Assembly: GCA_946220775.1 (NCBI GenBank)
Contig: CAMIFC010000038.1
Span: forward strand, 1-14,175
DNA: 14,175 bases
Direction: 5' to 3'
Source: an uncultured Corynebacterium sp.
GTDB lineage: Bacteria; Actinomycetota; Actinomycetes; Mycobacteriales; Mycobacteriaceae
Positions 12,444 to 14,175 of the stretch are shown here, one piece after another (the first letter of the stretch is position 1; the number at the start of each line of letters is the position of its first letter). A program made the position numbers and the translations under genes. Under the pieces are notes generated by a model. It was not told where the DNA came from. It was given only the letters and a program-made list of their open reading frames with translations, and made no database searches.

Positions 12444-13985
12444 GTGACCAAGTTCAACAAGTCGAAGGCTGGAAAGGCTGCTGCTGCAGTCGCAGTGATC
12501 AGCCTGTTGTCGTCCGGAATGGCTGCAAATGCCCAGGCAGACACGCTGAACACCCACCACCCAGAGACCCCGAAAACCAACGTAGACCTGCCGATCGTCA
12601 ACACCTACCGCGGCAGCGACCACATCAAGGCGAACATCCTGAACCCTCGCCCAGTCTGCAACTCTGCAGAGGACTTCCGTACGGTCGTCTACAAGGTTAA
12701 GGACGACTTCACTCCAGCAGGGACGATCTCCGCGACCAACCAGACTGCAAACCCGATCCCGCTGAAGCAGGATCTGTCGAAGTCGCAGTCGATCAGCCTG
12801 TCTATCAAGGGCGACCGCACGGAAACGACGTCCGTCAATGTCGGTGGCACCGGCAACGCTGACGGCGGAAGCATCTCCACCGGTGTTGCTTGGTCCCTCG
12901 CTAAGACCCTGGGCTTCCAGGCTTCCTACTCCCTGAGCTGGGAGGTCGGCCAGTCGCTCGGCCCATACGACGTCCCAACGGGCTACACCGGCGAAGCTAC
13001 CTACGGCTTCCGCACCATCTCCATGACCGGTACCCAGCAGTTCTGTAAGCCAAACGGCACCTGGTCCACCCCAACCGCTTGGTCTGCGCTGACCCCAGTC
13101 AAGAACCAGGTCAACGTCAAGCTGTACAAGAACGCTGCAGGCGCTGCTGACGGTGCCCCAATCCAGGATCCAGCGGATGACTCCAAGGACATCAAGGATC
13201 AGGACGGCGCAAAGCCAGAGGACGCGAAGACCGAGGAGAAGCCAGCACCATCCACGGAGGCCGAGCCAGAAAAGGCAGCCGAGGCTGAAAAGACCGCTGG
13301 GAAATCCGAAACCGTTGAGCTGAAGGACGAAAAGGGCAAGGAGGGCGAAGAGGGCGAGGCCCAGCACTCCGAGGAAGACACCAAGGCTCCAGAGGGTGAA
13401 GAAGCCCCAGAGGGCGAAGAGGGCGAAAAGGCTCCAGAGGGCGAAGAGTCCGAGGCCCCAGAAGGTGAAGAGGGCGAAGAAGCTCCAGAGGGCGAAGAGG
13501 CTGGCCAGGAAGACTACGACCTCAAGCCATACCTGCAGGTCTCCGGTGCTAAGGCTGACGGCTACGCAGGTCTTGTCGCCATCAAGCTGAAGAACGTTGG
13601 TAAGAAGCGCTACTTCCAGGAGTACCCACTGACGACCTTCCGCGTTGAGGTCAAGACCGACAAGGGTCCAAAGGGCGTTGACCGCCTGATCACCCCAGGT
13701 AGCTTCAACGGTGCACACATCTACGACGAGGGCTACGACTTCGAAAAGTCCACCCGTGCCTTCAAGATCACGCTGGCTAACCCAGTCAACCCAGGTGAGA
13801 CCGTCACGGTCGGCAACCTGAACTTCGGTGACGGCGACACCCGCGAAGGCCGCCTGCACAACTACGTGACGGTTACCCAGACCTCCCGCCACAACGAGGA
13901 CAAGTCTGAGGCCAACGACCAGAACGTGGACTCCCGTGAGCACACGGTCACCGATACCGGCAAGAAGCACAACGGCATTTTCTAA
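12444..13985 (+). CDS. Secreted two-domain protein with acidic APEGEE-repeat linker
   Basis: A 513-aa exported protein I do not recognise as a named family. Residues 1-32 are a Sec signal peptide: basic MTKFNKSKAGK, a hydrophobic core, and cleavage after AQA. The first domain (33-230) is beta-rich, with alternating Ser/Thr and hydrophobic residues (SQSISLSIKG, FQASYSLSWEV), a Gly-rich turn and VPTGYTGEATYGF, a layout recalling aerolysin/ETX-type proteins. Its only cysteines, Cys72 and Cys201, could form a disulfide. A charged linker (235-355) ends in five APEGEE copies (315-352). The last domain (356-513) looks like a beta-sandwich (GLVAIKLKNVGKK, NPGETVTVGNLNFG). There is no LPXTG, lipobox or C-terminal membrane anchor, so it is probably released or held non-covalently on the envelope. 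Codon bias suggests high expression. The function is unknown. Confidence 0.88.
   Translation: MTKFNKSKAGKAAAAVAVISLLSSGMAANAQADTLNTHHPETPKTNVDLPIVNTYRGSDHIKANILNPRPVCNSAEDFRTVVYKVKDDFTPAGTISATNQTANPIPLKQDLSKSQSISLSIKGDRTETTSVNVGGTGNADGGSISTGVAWSLAKTLGFQASYSLSWEVGQSLGPYDVPTGYTGEATYGFRTISMTGTQQFCKPNGTWSTPTAWSALTPVKNQVNVKLYKNAAGAADGAPIQDPADDSKDIKDQDGAKPEDAKTEEKPAPSTEAEPEKAAEAEKTAGKSETVELKDEKGKEGEEGEAQHSEEDTKAPEGEEAPEGEEGEKAPEGEESEAPEGEEGEEAPEGEEAGQEDYDLKPYLQVSGAKADGYAGLVAIKLKNVGKKRYFQEYPLTTFRVEVKTDKGPKGVDRLITPGSFNGAHIYDEGYDFEKSTRAFKITLANPVNPGETVTVGNLNFGDGDTREGRLHNYVTVTQTSRHNEDKSEANDQNVDSREHTVTDTGKKHNGIF
13384..13500 (+). repeat. In-frame APEGEE-coding repeat tract
   Basis: Five copies of an 18-nt unit coding APEGEE occur within residues 315-352, some separated by GEK, SE or GEE. 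Third-base differences (CCA throughout, but GGT/GGC and GAA/GAG vary) show that the copies are not brand-new. Such tracts can change in copy number without breaking the frame. Confidence 0.85.
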
Positions 13986-13995
13986 TATCGCCTGA

Positions 13996-14040
13996 TTCCC
14001 CTCGGGGAAGGGCAACCCAATTGTTGCCCTGGGAGAGGGG
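13996..14040 (+). terminator. First hairpin cluster after the secreted-protein gene
   Basis: The stem AGGGCAAC (14009-14016) with GTTGCCCT (14023-14030) is perfect over a 6-nt loop. CCCCTC (13998-14003) and GAGGGG (14035-14040) can close around it, or TTCCCC/GGGGAA can fold at 13996-14009. There is no U-tract, so it more likely protects the mRNA 3' end or slows polymerase before the main terminator. Confidence 0.5.
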
Positions 14041-14063
14041 CTAAGCGAGGGAATGCTAAAAGG

Positions 14064-14103
14064 AGCTCAGCGCGTGACGTACAAGTCACGCGCTGAGCTT
14101 TTT
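14064..14103 (+). terminator. Strong Rho-independent terminator
   Basis: A perfect 15-bp stem (14064-14078 with 14085-14099) beginning AGCTCAGCGCG and closing a 6-nt loop GTACAA is followed by TTTTTCTTTG. Four A residues precede the stem, so it could also work weakly from the opposite strand. It lies about 80 nt after the secreted-protein stop. Confidence 0.93.
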
Positions 14104-14175
14104 CTTTGTGAGGTTCCACCCTTCCCCGGTGAAGTCCTGCTCACTACCCTCGTGAAATACCACCCCACCCCGGCG
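14104..14175. other. Window end, nothing recognised
   Basis: A C-rich stretch after the terminator. It is too short to judge; no start, ribosome site or repeat is seen. Confidence 0.5.

Noticed and set aside
12162..14015. 617-codon open frame on the minus strand opposite the secreted-protein gene
   Set aside because: It mirrors the strongly biased codons of the real gene (few minus-strand stops arise), starts and ends outside it, has no ribosome site, and reads as a low-complexity Leu/Phe/Val-rich product. The plus-strand gene has signal peptide, ribosome site and terminator.

Overview
The window looks like chromosomal DNA of a high-GC Corynebacterium (Mycobacteriales). The evidence is a DUF485 protein followed by an MctC-type carboxylate symporter, a thyA-folA-cysQ cluster next to a giant Lhr helicase, an lhr-nei2 pair (the order also known from mycobacteria, Rv3296-Rv3297), TANNNT-type -10 boxes with leaderless starts, and sites matching the GlxR (Crp-like) consensus. 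The species cannot be fixed from sequence alone. No prophage, insertion sequence, integrase, CRISPR array or resistance gene is visible.

Layout. 1-504: a tRNA-Arg(CCU) gene on the minus strand, then gene-free DNA holding a near-perfect long inverted repeat (373-438). 505-2583, minus strand: terminator, mctC-like monocarboxylate/Na+ symporter, and its small DUF485 membrane partner in an operon. 2584-3165: regulatory spacer with two GlxR-type palindromes, a degenerate 12-nt repeat array and hairpins. 3166-4755, minus: thyA and folA abutting with no spacing. 4756-4953: GC-rich repeat-bearing spacer. 4954-5739, minus: cysQ-like bisphosphate nucleotidase. 5821-11871, plus: lhr (1685 aa) and nei2 (Fpg/Nei DNA glycosylase), read divergently from cysQ. 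11872-12443: AT-rich spacer with several dyads. 12444-13985, plus: a secreted 513-aa protein with a signal peptide, a beta-rich Ser/Gly-rich domain, an acidic APEGEE-repeat linker and a beta-rich C-terminal domain. 13986-14175: tandem terminators.

Themes. thyA, folA and the nucleotidase serve nucleotide and one-carbon metabolism (dTMP synthesis, regeneration of tetrahydrofolate, hydrolysis of 3'-phosphoadenosine phosphates). Lhr and Nei2 form a DNA repair pair. MctC and the DUF485 protein take up pyruvate, acetate or propionate, probably under carbon-source control. The secreted protein is the least explained gene; its codon use (mostly CCA for proline, GAG, AAG, CTG) suggests high expression.

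The most unusual finds are: (1) a 117-nt lhr-nei2 spacer completely tiled by mini-ORFs linked through RTGA stop/start overlaps, largely on a 14-nt period; (2) the secreted protein, whose N-terminal domain recalls aerolysin/ETX-type beta proteins; (3) the 66-nt inverted repeat beside the tRNA; (4) a 12-nt periodic array after folA; (5) low-complexity insertions inside otherwise conserved enzymes (FolA, Lhr, Nei2).
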